A stretch of 64,000 nt of DNA from Ophioceras dolichostomum (Eukaryota; Ascomycota; Sordariomycetes; Magnaporthales; Ophioceraceae), in assembly GCA_003049485.1 (NCBI GenBank), contig PYST01000145.1, forward strand, positions 1 through 64,000. The letters are read 5' to 3'. Made by a program: the position numbers and the translations under genes. Position 1 is the stretch's first letter; the number at the start of each line of letters is the position of its first letter. This document shows, piece by piece, positions 33,000 to 44,554 of this stretch. Under the pieces are notes generated by a model. That model had not been told where the DNA came from. It saw only the letters and a program-made list of their open reading frames with translations, and made no database searches.

Positions 33000-35900
33000 T
33001 CACCGCGCAATACCAACCCTCTCCCTCTCCCGCTCCCTCTCCCTCTCCCTCTCCCCATCACCAATCCCTCCTCCCCCTCCCCTCCTCGCACCAGCACCCC
33101 TCCCCATCCCCATCGCCCCCATCCCCGAAGACGGCCCACCAGTCCCCGTAAGCCTCGTCCAATCCTCCCACTCCTTAGCGATCTCCATCAGCACGCTCGC
33201 CATCACCTGCGCGCTCGCCATCAGCCCGTGCCCCTCCCCCTCTAGCACCCTCACCTCGCACCTCCTCATCGTCTTCCCCAGCCACCTCACGTTCTCGACG
33301 GGGACCCTCGTGTCGCGGCTGCCGTGGTGTATGACGACCGGTCTAGTGATGTCCACGTACCGGAACCCGATCGTGTGCCGCCGCTCCAGGCACACCAGCA
33401 GGTCGACGGCCGGGTTCGCGCCCGTCGTGGCCAGCTCCCAGATGGCGTGCGTCAGGCGCGTGTCGTACGTCACCTGGCGCTCGCGGTCGGCCATGGCCGC
33501 GGCGGCGGCGGCGAGCACGGCGGCCTCGCGGGCGGCGTGGGCCGCGGACGCGGACGAGGACGTCTTCTTGTGGTGGCCGCCGCCTGACGGGTGGCCGCCG
33601 CCGTTGCCGCCGTGGCCGTCGATGGCCGACGACGACTGCGCTCCTACCCCGCCGCCGACAGCGACGGCGGCGCCGGTGGTGAAGTGCGCCGGGCGGATGA
33701 GGTCCATCTCCTCCGTCGCCACGTTTTCCTGGGTCGGTGTCGGGAGCTGCGGCGGCTTGTCCCCGGCGCCGTCGCCCACATGGTTCTCCTTGTTGCCCTC
33801 TCCGCTGGTGGCACCGGCGGCAGCACTCGTTGCCGTGGTGCCCGCCGCACCACCCGCGGGCATCGGCGGGTGGGTGCTGCTGCTGCTCCTGTCCTTCTCG
33901 CCGCGCATGTTCGCGTTGCTCTTGCGCTTCTTCCGCGGCGTCTTGGGCAGGCTGGACGTGATGCTGCTGCTCGTGGCTGTCATGAACGAGCTGTTGGCCG
34001 CCTTGAGGAACGGGGTGGGCAGCGCGCGCAGGATGCGCTGCGACGTAGGGATGGCGTTTGTGGGCGGCAGGGGGGTCTGCGCAGACGCGCCGAATACCGA
34101 CATCTGCGAGGGCGGGATCCAAGGGGCCAGCAGGTGGATCCGGCCCCGGATGTGCTGGGGCATGCGGAGCGCAGTGGCCAGTGCGTAGATGGCCCCCGCG
34201 GAGTGGGCCAGGATGGAGAACTTAGTGATTTTCAGGGCTTGGCATATGGCGTAAACATCATCTGGGTTTGTTTCACATGCAGGGTTAGCACATCGTTGTC
34301 GTCATGGATTTAAGCTACCGAATGCATACGTAGTAGAACTCAAAGAGGTGCGGACTACGAGAAACACAGAAGGGGGAAAGGGGGGACGGATGGGGACGGG
34401 GCACAGAGAGAAGGAGGGGTACGAACCTGGCCAGCTCAGAGGGGTCGCCGTCCCGTCCAAATAAGGCTCACTGTCTCCTACCCCGGGACGATCCGGCGTA
34501 ATCAATCGTAGCTTGAGTGTTAGTGCGAGCTCGTCGTAGAACGCCGTTATGTACCTCGTCAGACCCATGCCCACGCAGCAGAAGACGGCGCTGCCGTCGC
34601 TGTCGCCGACCTCGGAGAACGAGATCACTCGCCCTGTTTGCGGATGTCTGATCTTCTGCGAAAGACGCGGCGAGCACAGGTATGATTCCACTGCATCGTC
34701 GATACTGTCTGCACTCGGCGGTCGCTCATACGCAACGTGCTGTCCAGCATCCGGAGTGGGCGATCGAGGGCTCACAGGGTTAGACAGCCGCTTCATCCGG
34801 CTGCTGGACCGCTTGCCCCGCATGCCGCTGTCGCTCATCGGTTCGGGGGTGGCCATGCCAGACCTTCTCCTGCCGTCGAGGCTACGATCCCGGCGGCGTC
34901 CCTGCGCTACAGCAGGTGATGGTGCTCCGTCTTCGATGTCGGCCTCATCGGCACTCGTATGACCCGTGTGTATGTTCTTCAGATGGAGGTTCCGGTGTTT
35001 TTGGTCCGAATAAGAGTTCGGCTTAGTGTCAAACTGACTTGACGTGTTCAGCTTTGTCACAGTCGTCGTCACTGTCCCGCTCATGCGCGTGCGGTCGCGA
35101 TCAAAAACGACCTCGGCACCCATTTTCGGCCGGCCTTCAGGGTTCTCCTGGCGGGTATGCTGATGGTGCTTCCGTCTTGTTTCGCGGCTCTTCCCGCTGC
35201 CGTTCTGCTCTTCTATCTCGGGAAGAGCACTCGTGGTATCCGAGTCCAGGTTCCCCGCGCGCCGGCTGCCAGATGTTCGCTTCGATGTGGAGCCCGTCTT
35301 ACGCAAACTCGAGTCCCGCACTGGGATCGCCCGCGGACCGGTTGGGTTGCCCGGTTCTTTGGAGGCGCGCTTGTCGTTGTCGGCACCAGACGCTGAGAGA
35401 ACAGCTTCCACCAACGTGCTCGGTTCTTCGCTAATGGGAATCTCAGCAAGAATTGGATCCTGGCGGGGAGATGTAGGTCCCGAACTCAGACGGTCGCCGC
35501 CGACGGCACCGGTGCTAGCGCGCTTCTTGTCCTCTTTATCTCGCAACCGCTCGCGGCTGCTCATGTACATCAATCCCTTGTGTGCGCGACCTTGCTTCCT
35601 CCCCCAGCTGTCGTGGGATCTTTGCTTCTTCAGCTCCGGGATGGGTGGAACTGTGCCGCGTTCGATGGACAGGTTCCCGATGCTCTGCGTCTCGGCGTCA
35701 CGCGACGCCAATGACCCCTTAGACGACGGCCTGGACGCACTGCGACCGCCCAAGAGCGACTTGAGGCCGCCGCCCTCTTCTTTCGGGGACTTGGGCGCTG
35801 TCAGGGGCGAAAAACCGGAGGGTGGCTTGGCAGTTCGGATCACAGGGGCGCTGGCCGCAAGGTCGTCCAAGCTGATCTCTCCAGGCGCGGGTTCCTCGTG

Positions 35901-36245
35901 TGTCGGAGACCTGAATGCGCCGTAGTCGACACCAAACGACCCTGCAGTAGGCGACGTGGGAGCCGAGCCCGCGAATGGCGACGAGGCACGTTGGCCGTTT
36001 GTATGCCGGTCGAAGCTGGGACTCGTTGGGTTGGAGGAGAAGTCGAGGCTGGTGATGAGCGAAGCGATCACATCAGGACCGGCAGCAATCGGCGGAAGGA
36101 CCGAGCGGGACGAGGCACCTTGATGTGTGCTTCGAGACGTCGATGTTGCGGTGGACGGACCCTTTCCATCCCTCCGCCGTGAATGGTGCTGGCGGGCGGA
36201 AGATTGGCGAGGAATTGGAGGTACGGGAATCGTTGCTGTGTCCAT
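33000..36245 (-). CDS. Large alpha/beta hydrolase-fold protein with disordered N-terminus, 1026 aa, two exons
   Basis: Exons 36245-34427 and 34261-33000; intron 165 nt, phase 1, with an atypical GTTCGT donor and CAG acceptor. The junction gives PLSWPDDVYAICQAL, an uninterrupted hydrolase segment. Roughly the first 530 residues are Ser/Pro/Arg-rich and probably disordered. The fold starts near QTGRVISFSEVGDSDG, continues with LRLITPDRPGVGDSE, and has the nucleophile elbow LAHSAGA (Ser627; AHSAG instead of GHSxG). A 200-residue Ser/Gly/Ala/His-rich insert interrupts the lid region. The acid (HHGSRDTRVP) and histidine (GEGHGLM) motifs then complete the triad. The C-terminus is an Arg-Glu dipeptide run encoded by a CTCTCC repeat (33020-33055). 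The substrate is unknown. Confidence 0.85.
33018..33056. repeat. CTCCCT/CTCTCC hexanucleotide tract
   Basis: Pyrimidine repeat on the + strand that codes for the RERERER tail of the hydrolase on the minus strand. Confidence 0.75.
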
Positions 36246-39200
36246 CTTTGGGGGCCGGTGTCGAGCGTCGAGACGCTCACTCAGCAGGGCCGCGCCAATA
36301 TTCCTTCGAGGTTGACTTGCGTTACGTCGAATTTGTCGAATTAAGCTGCAAGGAGGGAAGGGAGCGGCGAGCAGATCGGTCTCGGTCCAATGTCGCAGCG
36401 ACTGTGCAGCTTCTGGTACGGCTAAGTATCAGGCCAGAGAGGGCTGCAGGGAGCAACTCCGTGGCGTGTGTGTGCAGGATGTGCAGGATGGGATGCTAAG
36501 AGGCGTCTTGTCCCAGCGCCTAATTCCCATGCAGCGGAAGGCGTCTCGATGTCTCCAGAATATGCCAACCTAGGAGTCTAGGCGGCCCTATCCAGACGTT
36601 CACTACTTTCGATCTCTTCTTTCGATCTCCGGCAAAGGGCGGAATAAGAGCGATCAATGGGTCGACGGTGGCATTGACGTGAAGTCTCAAACAGTGGCGC
36701 TGCAGAGTGGGTGTCAAAGCGACAAAAATTCGGACGACGCCAGTCCAGCACACACTGTGGCTCGCTGGCTGCAAGCACTAGAGCTGCAGCTGTGCGGGGG
36801 ACCGCAACTTGACTCGCGACGGTCTGGCTGTCTCGTCGTTTTTTGCCGATGCCCTTGTCGCTGCGAATACCGATTATGGTGATCGCTGTCGAGAGAAATG
36901 GGGAGAAGAAGGTTCGGCTGTTTGTTCTTTCAGAGGGCGATGAGATCGGATGAAAAACCTCGGTCGGTGCGGTAGGACGGAATTTCGCGAGAAATGCTGT
37001 GCTCTGGGGGTGCGTCGGCAGTACAGACGATACACAGTAATGTTCACTTTCTGTTGTACTGCGTCGACTGCATCGTTAGTGTGTATTAGGCACCAGCAGA
37101 AACCGGCCTCGCGTCTGGTGGTCTCAGGGGGCGAGCATCACGAGCGTGCAAATATCAAATTGAAAGTTTTCTTCATCCTCTTCGACCTGATGAACACGCT
37201 GAACTGCGTCCCCCATCGACCCCATCCCGTGTTGTTCGAATTGGTCAATTCCATGGACTCCGTGGTACCCCAATTCGGCGCTAGCTCAGGTCTGGCTCTC
37301 TGCTGACGACGTCCGATTGGGCGCCGAGTGGAAACTCGCAGGAATTTGGCTGGGCCATGCTTGTCGCCCACGCTGTGCCCCTGACTGCAGGCGGGGAACA
37401 TAACGGAACGTTGGGTTGAACCCCTTTCGTGGGCCACGCAAGGGGGGAGGGTGGGCATGAGGGCAGCCACTGAGGGATTGATGAGGGGACCCGATAAAAA
37501 AGGAGCCACGCGGGAAGGATGGGGGGCCACATACCACTCACGTATTCGAGCCAGGTCAGAATCAATAAGCGCGGGCAATGCGAGAGCAAGATTCCTCCTG
37601 TCGCAAAAGACAATATCTTCAGGCCCTGTCCAAATTAATCAAGACAAAGTTTGGAGGCAAGCAAGCGGCGTTCGTCCCGTCGTTGCAGATGCGGTCCAAT
37701 GTTTGTGGCGCGAAAGCGGCGGCGTGCCCGTATCTGCAAGGGCGTTCTTGTCCTTATTCCGGACAAGGTTGTTGGCAGATTGACCGTTCGGCGTATGTCC
37801 TCGACAGGCGCGGCCTACTTCTGGCGCGGGCCAAAGGCTGGCGGGAATGATTCCTGGTTCGAAACAACAACCAGAAATCGGCCAGGAACGGGTGGGTGGC
37901 GGGAACGGGAAACGGAACGCGAGGTCTCGAAAAGAGAGTCGGGATGAAGAGAGGACAGGACGAAGGGGGGGGACAGCGAGCCGATGGCGAACGGCAGCAA
38001 GGATTTTATGTTGAGCTTTCAGAATTTGTCAATAGGGCTCGTTCGTTCTTTCGTGCGTTCGTTGATATTCTTTTGGCCGTTCATTCGTTCGTTACTGGAT
38101 GGCGATATCGACGACGAGGGGCTCGAGCGACGAACGGGGACCTGTCAGGACAGCGAAAGCCGTCCGTCAGTCGCTGCGCACTCGGGATGTGATGGGACGG
38201 GTGGACGGAGTCGAGGGGTCGCGTTTTACCTGCAGCTGTGGACTCGTTGATGACTGGCTGGCCACTGAGAGCAGAAGAGGCTGCGGCAACAACGGAAGGG
38301 ATGCATGCGTTGTGCAGTTGCTAAAATGTCGGTACTTTGCTGAGACCCATCAGGTGGGCAACTTAGACAACAGCACAAGCTCTCTCACGCACGCTGGGCT
38401 CTCTCCGGTCTCCGCGAAAAGCCGCAACTCCCGACTCGACGAGGCAAGAAGTCGTTCACGATGGAGGGGGGAAACACGAAAACAAAGTACAAGAGAGGGA
38501 AAGGGGGAGGGGAGTCGTGAGCGTGAGCAGTTTTCGGTCAACCCTTGTCCACACCAATACCCTGGCTTTGACTGGATAAGTCTATAGGACAGTCAAATAT
38601 CAACATGCAAACCGGGGAGGGATTTCCCCGATTGCAAAGCACACAAGCACGGAAACAAAAACAACAGCTGGCCGCTAAGATTATCGAAAGGCCAGGGGGA
38701 AAAGGAAAAATAACCTCGACTGTTCGCCACGCACCCATCTGCAGGGCCAAACATTCCCAACTGTCCCAGGGCTGATAAAAAATCGTGAAATTCCCAATCT
38801 CAAGGTACCCTTGGCGCGTCCCACCTTTCAAGCTTTGGAGGGATATCCTGGGCTTCTCGAAGTGAGCAGCGCATCAACTCAGTAAACCTCCAGCCCGGAA
38901 GTTGGCCACTCCTCCCTCCCGCAAGGATGGATTTGACAGCTCTCCTCCACCACTAGTAGGTGCCTAGCGTATGCGTGTCCTCAAGCACCGACCCCTTGCC
39001 GTCGCGATGCGAGTGAACTCTGGACAGGCCGCCTCGTGGTGAGCGTCAGTGGAGAGCCGATTGCCTGCCAATGTCACAGCGGTTGCAACTTTGACAGAGC
39101 CCGGAAGTCAGGTAGCGATCCTAAGCGGGTGGGCGAGCGACTGGGAAGGCTTAGAACCCAGTCGCCTCGTGATATTTCTGATCGGTTCACACGAAGCTAT

Positions 39201-39830
39201 CATTTTCCCTTACCACAGTAGATACCCCAAGCTCCCAAGCCGCCGCGGGAGGGGAACGAAAGGGCACATTGGTGAAACAAAAGGATTGTTCTGCCGTCCA
39301 ATCATTTTTTCCCTTCTTCCTGTGCCGTCAGCCAGTGCGCCGTGGTTCTGGCTAGAAACGCGCTAAACCCGTCGTGACCTAGCCTCAACCAAACCCCTTT
39401 TCTTGTTAGAGTGAGCTGCACGACGTCATCGGTTTTCCATCCTCTTATTCATCGTGTGAGGGGTGGTGGCTGATGAGCAGGATGGACTCTTAGGCTTACA
39501 GCAAAAATGTGAGGCTTCAACGTCATCGTAGGACGGCGTTCTTCGCGTGGGTTATATTCTTTGGTCCTTCTTCGAGTGAAGAAGATTTGTGGCTCCTTAT
39601 TCTTACCATTGCACTTCACATTCGTGTAGCCGTCTTCTCATCGCGATATCATCAGCACGGAACGGGGTCGGCATCATCATTTTGATCAGAATCAGCAATA
39701 GCATCGGCGCCAGCACCAGAACCGCCATTGGAATTTACTTTCATCCGACAAAAGTTGTCTTCAGTGGACTACAACCACAGGAGAAGGAAGAAAAGAAAGA
39801 AAAAAAGAAAAAAACTTCTTACGCCTCATA
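36246..39830. other. 3.6-kb divergent intergenic region
   Basis: Separates the hydrolase from the membrane-protein gene. A TTCG/GTTC-rich imperfect repeat lies at 38038-38095, and an inverted repeat TCGGCGC...GCGCCGA (37275-37281 and 37321-37327) is present. No coding region is recognised; open frames here lack domains and differ from the coding composition of the neighbours. Confidence 0.55.
38038..38095 (+). repeat. TTCGTTC-type imperfect tandem repeat
   Basis: Several GTTCGTTC/TTCGTGCGTTCG units within about 55 bp of intergenic DNA. Confidence 0.55.
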
Positions 39831-40862
39831 ATGGACGTCCTTCTATCCCTACCAATCCTATCATACTTCCTCTCTCCCTCAGTGACGTCCTGGTCAACAT
39901 CCCTCAACCTCCTTTTCTTCTACATGACATGGACGACACTCGTCCTCTCTCACAGCCCCCTCCACATCGAGATAGTCGGAGTGCTAGCCATCCGGGTAGT
40001 ACTATATCTCATCCCCTCACTCGCCTTCCTGCTCTTCGACTCCCTTGTCCCCAGCCTCGCTGAGAGCATCAAACTCGGCGGCGCCTCGGCTCTTCCGCCG
40101 CGCGAAGCCGTGGCACTCGCGCGTACCCTGGGCCTCGTCCTACTGAACCTCGTCCTTGAGACCGCCGCACAAGCGGGGCTGAGCCTGTCATACACGACCC
40201 TCCGACCAGCCGCCGGCCCCGTCTTCAAGACGAGCACGACCCTGCCCCTGCCCTGGGGCATCGTGAAGCACATCGTCGGCCTCTTCGTCGCGCGCGAGGT
40301 GCTCACCTACGCCATCCACCGCAACATCCTCCACAGCAGCAGCGGCAAAGGTGGTAGCCAGCTCTCAAAATGGCACGCGCGCTTCGCGCACTCCCGCCGC
40401 GCTCCGCCCTACTCCCTCCTCCTCTACGCCGACCACCCAGCAGCCAACCTCCTGCACCGTTTCGTACCCCTCTACCTCCCCGCCCTAGCGCTGCGCCCGC
40501 ACCTCCTAACATTCATGCTCTTCTCCGCGCTCGTCACCGTCGAAGAGACGCTGTCCATGAGCGGCTACAGCGTCGTCCCGGGCATCATCATGGGAGGCGT
40601 CACGCGGCGCACCGCCCTTCACTTCTGCAGCAGCGCGAGGCGGCCCGCCGGCAATTTCGGGGCTTGGGGGTTCCTCGACTGGGCGTGCGGGACGAGCCTG
40701 GGCAAGGACGTGATGAGCGACGTCAAGGACGAGGCGGCGAAGCACCGCCTCAGGGAGAGGGGGGAGGCCGCCGCGGACGACGGGTTCGGCATGATTCAGG
40801 ATGGCATCGATGGGCTGCGGAGGTCGAAAAGGGGCAAGAAAGCGAAAAGGTCGAGCTCTTGA
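39831..40862 (+). CDS. Membrane protein resembling the fatty acid hydroxylase superfamily, 343 aa
   Basis: Intronless. The N-terminus is strongly hydrophobic, with several predicted membrane segments (about residues 1-40, 45-75, 95-115, 140-160 and 215-245). The ER sterol desaturase/fatty acid hydroxylase layout is suggested by His163-x4-His168 (AIHRNILH), His182-x4-His187 (KWHARFAHS) and His202 (YADHPAAN), then a GNFGAWGFLDWACGTSLG stretch (274-291), which resembles the tail region after the last histidine box. Active members have HxxxH, HxxHH and a later HxxHH cluster; here the last box is reduced to LHFCSS (His264) and the second lacks the double histidine. The C-terminus is charged, ending in KRGKKAKRSSS, with Lys residues near the end. 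Enzymatic activity is doubtful. Confidence 0.7.
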   Translation: MDVLLSLPILSYFLSPSVTSWSTSLNLLFFYMTWTTLVLSHSPLHIEIVGVLAIRVVLYLIPSLAFLLFDSLVPSLAESIKLGGASALPPREAVALARTLGLVLLNLVLETAAQAGLSLSYTTLRPAAGPVFKTSTTLPLPWGIVKHIVGLFVAREVLTYAIHRNILHSSSGKGGSQLSKWHARFAHSRRAPPYSLLLYADHPAANLLHRFVPLYLPALALRPHLLTFMLFSALVTVEETLSMSGYSVVPGIIMGGVTRRTALHFCSSARRPAGNFGAWGFLDWACGTSLGKDVMSDVKDEAAKHRLRERGEAAADDGFGMIQDGIDGLRRSKRGKKAKRSSS

Positions 40863-41476
40863 TTTTGGAGTCGGAGTGAGACATTTGTGTAACTTTGTGC
40901 GCTTTGTACGAGGTAGGACTGAACAGTTTCATGCAACACGTAAAAAGGTCTGGGATGTAAGCTGGTGCACCGTTGTCCCCAGGAAGGGGTTTCAAAAACA
41001 CGAGGAACGGTGTAAGCTTGTACGCTGCGCGCTTTTTCTTTCCCTCATCTGATGTCCCGTTATCGCCCGACAAGCCAGTGACGATGATCAAAGAACAACA
41101 ACATCAGTTGGGGCGAACGCATTCAATTCTCGACATCAGTCAGGTAGCAGTTCATCAGGACCGCCCAATGTTTGTATGAACACCTACTCATAACTCGCTA
41201 CTACGACTACCTAGGTATTTATCGAACGAATACTTGGGGAGAGTAATCTGAACATGAAAGAAACGCAAAGTGTGTCTCAAATGAGATTGTCTCGTACAAT
41301 AAAATCGGATCATGTACAGGTAGCGACAGAAAAGAACACAAGGAATACCCCCCCCCCCCCCCCCCCCCCCCCCCCCNNNNNNNNNNNNNNNNNNCCCCCC
41401 CCCCCCCCCCCCCCCCCTTCAGGCCGACTCTTGTCAGTCATCCTGCCTGTCTGCCTGCCACCCAGCCAAACCCACC
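40863..41476. other. Convergent intergenic region containing an assembly gap
   Basis: 3' flanks of the membrane-protein and DUF1996 genes, with a poly-C tract interrupted by N bases and one CTACCTAGGTA copy at 41208-41218. Confidence 0.6.
41348..41417. repeat. Poly-C tract with 18-N assembly gap
   Basis: 29 C (41348-41376), 18 N (41377-41394), then 23 C (41395-41417). The true length is unknown. It lies 60 bp beyond the DUF1996 stop codon, where it would be poly-G in that gene's transcript. Confidence 0.95.
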
Positions 41477-42799
41477 TCACATAGACGACTTCATCTGACC
41501 AGGGAGCGCCGTGAGCCCTGCGAAGGTAAAGTAAGTCAGCAATGTTCACATCCTCAATGCCTCGTAGGCACTTTTACCCCCCAAGAAAAGAGATGGAAAG
41601 AAGAAGAAAAAAAAATTCTCAACTCACATCCATCAGTCTGCTCCTTAACAATATCCTTAACCGTGCACTTATTCGCCGTAGCCATCGGCTGCTTGTTGAT
41701 CGACCCGCACCCGTCGTAGAAGCACTCGGACTTGTCCATGGCGCGCTGCAGCGAGTCGCCCTTCCACCCGAACAGGTAGTCGGCGTGCGTGCCATAACCA
41801 TTACCCTCGAAGCTCCACACGAACGGGTTGGGCGCTCCGGAGGGCCACATCGAGTTGAACGGCCTCGTGTCCCACTCGGTCTCGAACGCGACCTGGGGCA
41901 CGCGGATCGGGTGGGAGGCCGGGCACTTGGGCGCGTTGGTGAAGCCCTCCGAGGTCACCGTGTTGTACATGTGCGACTTGTGGTCGGGGCTGTCCAGGTT
42001 CTTGCCGTCCCAGCAGCTGTGGGTGGGGTTTTTTTTAAAGTGAGGTCCGGGGTTAGTGGCTCGGACTGGGACTGGGACATGGGGTGTGGGTATGGGTACT
42101 TCATAGTTATTGTAAGTGCTTACGGTGGGAAGTGGTGGGTGGTGAAGATACCGCCACTGCAGGGCTTGCTGGGCATCTCAGAGGTGATGGCGCCTCTGCT
42201 CGCGCCGGACATGCACTGGTAGCTCAGGCCGGCGTGCAGCCCTTGCTTGTTAGCAGCACCAGGGCTGCCCACCACCATGCGGAAGCCCTATGTTTTGATG
42301 AACGATACTTAATGTTAGCTCCATTTGTTGCAAGAGCATCAGGCCATCAGCTTTGGGACCGGGCACAACTGACCGGAGGGAAAGCCTTGATCGGTTGCTG
42401 TTTCAAGTTATCCCGAGAAAGGTCGAACTGGGTATAGTACACGGTCAACCCTCCCTGGGCGCCGTTCGAGCCGCCCAGCAGGGGCTGCACCGGCATGGGC
42501 GACACGCGGTGGTACGAGCCGTTGGTCGGGTGCTTGAAGTACAGCGTGGCCGTCCAGTAGTTGGAGAAGTCCTCCGCCATCTGGCAGGTGGTGCAGGTGG
42601 CTCTCTCGCCGACGTCGCCCGTCATGGTCACGTTGAAGGCGTTACCGCCAACGATGTGGTGGACGTGGGCCGACGGGTTCGCGCCCGGCTCGCCGGCCGG
42701 GTCGAGGCGCTGGAACGTCAGCGTCGAGCAGGGGAAGCGGAGGCCCGCCCTGACGAGCGCGAGCCCGCTGATCGCGACCGCCGCGCTGAGCAGCTTCAT
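41477..42799 (-). CDS. Secreted DUF1996-domain protein, 339 aa, four exons
   Basis: Exons 42799-42374, 42287-42124, 42016-41628 and 41517-41477; introns 86, 107 and 110 nt (donors GTCAGT, GTAAGC, GTGAGT). The N-terminus MKLLSAAVAISGLALVRAG is a signal peptide, with likely cleavage after ...VRA. The DUF1996 domain follows: SAHVHHIVGGNAFN, CTTCQMAEDFSNYWTA, GFRMVVGSPGA, YQCMSGASRG, CWDGKNLDSPDHKSHM, and a late WSFEGNGYGTHADYLFGWKG. Several Cys suggest disulfides. The last 13 residues (WLTALPGQMKSSM) come from a 41-nt terminal exon that restores the usual GWL.ALPG ending. The family is common in fungal secretomes and its biochemical role is unknown. Confidence 0.92.
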
Positions 42800-44554
42800 G
42801 GTGGCTGGCGGTGACGGTTTTGTCTGGTGGTGGTCTCGACACTTAGCTGAGCAGAGCTGGTGCAGAGCTACCTAGTGTAGGCAGTTGAGTGCTCGAGACT
42901 CGGAGACAGCCGGTGCGTTGCAAGATGCAAAAAAGGGGGTAAGCGACTGTATACTAGTACGGCAGCAGGCCCGGGGAATCCATGCCCAAACTTATATCCC
43001 GTCGACCTCGATGGGCCAAGATGCAGACCGAGCTCGCCACCTGGACTTCGCTGCTTGCGCTGCGTCGTCGGCAATGCTGGCCTCGTCATCCAACCCATCG
43101 AGCTCGTCCAGCCTAAACAGGCAATCTCTATTTGTCTGTATTCTCGGAACCGAAGGCAAAGCGGCGAGTGGACGCGAGTGGACAGGCAATATGAATAGAA
43201 GAAGTGGGTGCCCAGTCGGTGCCCAGTGGTGCCAGCGCTCACTGCGAATCAGATCTAAGCGAGGCTACCAGGGTTATTTTCCGGTAATATCGAGGAGCTG
43301 TTGGGGTGCCCTATAAAACGTCTATATACGGCCCTATATGTGTGGCAAATACCCCCAGATGATTAACCCCAGGTGATTGCCGAGTGGCCGGCAATTGTCC
43401 GCTTTCTGTTCTTTCTGCCCGGAAATGGAAAACACATCCTCTCTCTGCTTTTCACTCAGGTCCGATGACTCTCGGGGCCACTCGAAAATATCTCTCTCTA
43501 CATTGACCCTCCGTCCACCCTCGCTACCGGACGGAATGCCAATGCCGACCGTCTTCGGGCCTTCTGTCTCCATCAAGAATTTAAGGCCAAGATCGAAGAT
43601 TCACCGCGAAATTTCTCTATAGTAATTTGCGCACGAAGTAAGTCACACCCCCCAACCACGTCTTGATCACCCCTGACAAATCCGTCGACGCCCGAGCCTC
43701 TGGACGGCAGATAGTTTGGTTTGCAGAAAAGTGTTCGGTCCGGACATACCATGAGCCTTGAAGATGAATCAGCTCATGACTTGGTGCAGATGGCGATTCC
43801 TGAGAGGCAGTTCTGTGAACTGAATGCTACTGCCTCGTCCCTCTCCACCAATGTCTGGAGACTGGGGAAGCGCGCCTCTCGATGGGGTAAGAGGGCCTAT
43901 GTGCACCAGGCCGGGCCGACCCGGTAGCGGCAAAACTAAGCTTTCCGTTGACCGCATTGTAATCTTGTTGTCTTTGGCTTTGTGTAGGCTATTCTCTATA
44001 AAGATCCACTCCTATTCTGTTGAGAAACATGAGAACATACAGCAACACTCGTTGTCTTCTAGCTTCCGAGTTCTCCATACTAACTCAGAATGATCTCACC
44101 GGACAACTGAATATAAATAGGTTTTCATATTTCTTTGAAACTATGCTGAGACTTTGGCTTCAAAAGAGTATTCACAAGTTCACTCAATGTCCGTTCCGTG
44201 TCCAGGGCCGAATCGTGTCGCCTGGTTTTAATTTCACTCATGACCTCAAACGCTTGCCAAGGACTCGTCTTCATCGTACTGATGGCACAACTCTGGATTC
44301 AAGCCGTCTATTATCCTGAAAAATACTCTTTTGCGAGCCCCCGAGCCTCTAAATGCTAAGTACTTTCAAGAAAACATTATAAGCGTGACGAATGCGTACC
44401 TCTGCCTCACTATTAGTATTAACATCGTGTTCCCTGCAACAAGCCACTGTAGACCCTGTGGCTAGCCCACATGAACTCCAGGCTCAAAGAAGCGTCACGG
44501 CCAAGGTGAGGTATTCAAGAAACCAGACGATCTGTGCCGGCGACGATCAGCTAA
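42800..44554. other. Intergenic region, 1.75 kb
   Basis: Promoter of the DUF1996 gene (ATATAAG on the minus strand at 42991-42997) and the 3' flank of IML2. A Walker A-like peptide, GRPGSGKT, is encoded at 43914-43937 (+) in a frame with no other supporting motif. No gene is assigned. Confidence 0.5.
42991..42997 (-). promoter_or_regulatory. TATA-like box of the DUF1996 gene
   Basis: GGATATAAGT on the minus strand about 195 bp before the start codon at 42799. Confidence 0.4.

Noticed and set aside
32851..34188. 445-codon + strand open frame opposite the hydrolase
   Set aside because: It mirrors exon 2 of the hydrolase, where the conserved catalytic motifs are on the minus strand; the + translation is low-complexity.
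37275..37327. TAGCTCAG next to TCGGCGC...GCGCCGA, tRNA-like
   Set aside because: Only 53 nt between arm ends and no B box; it is left as an inverted repeat.
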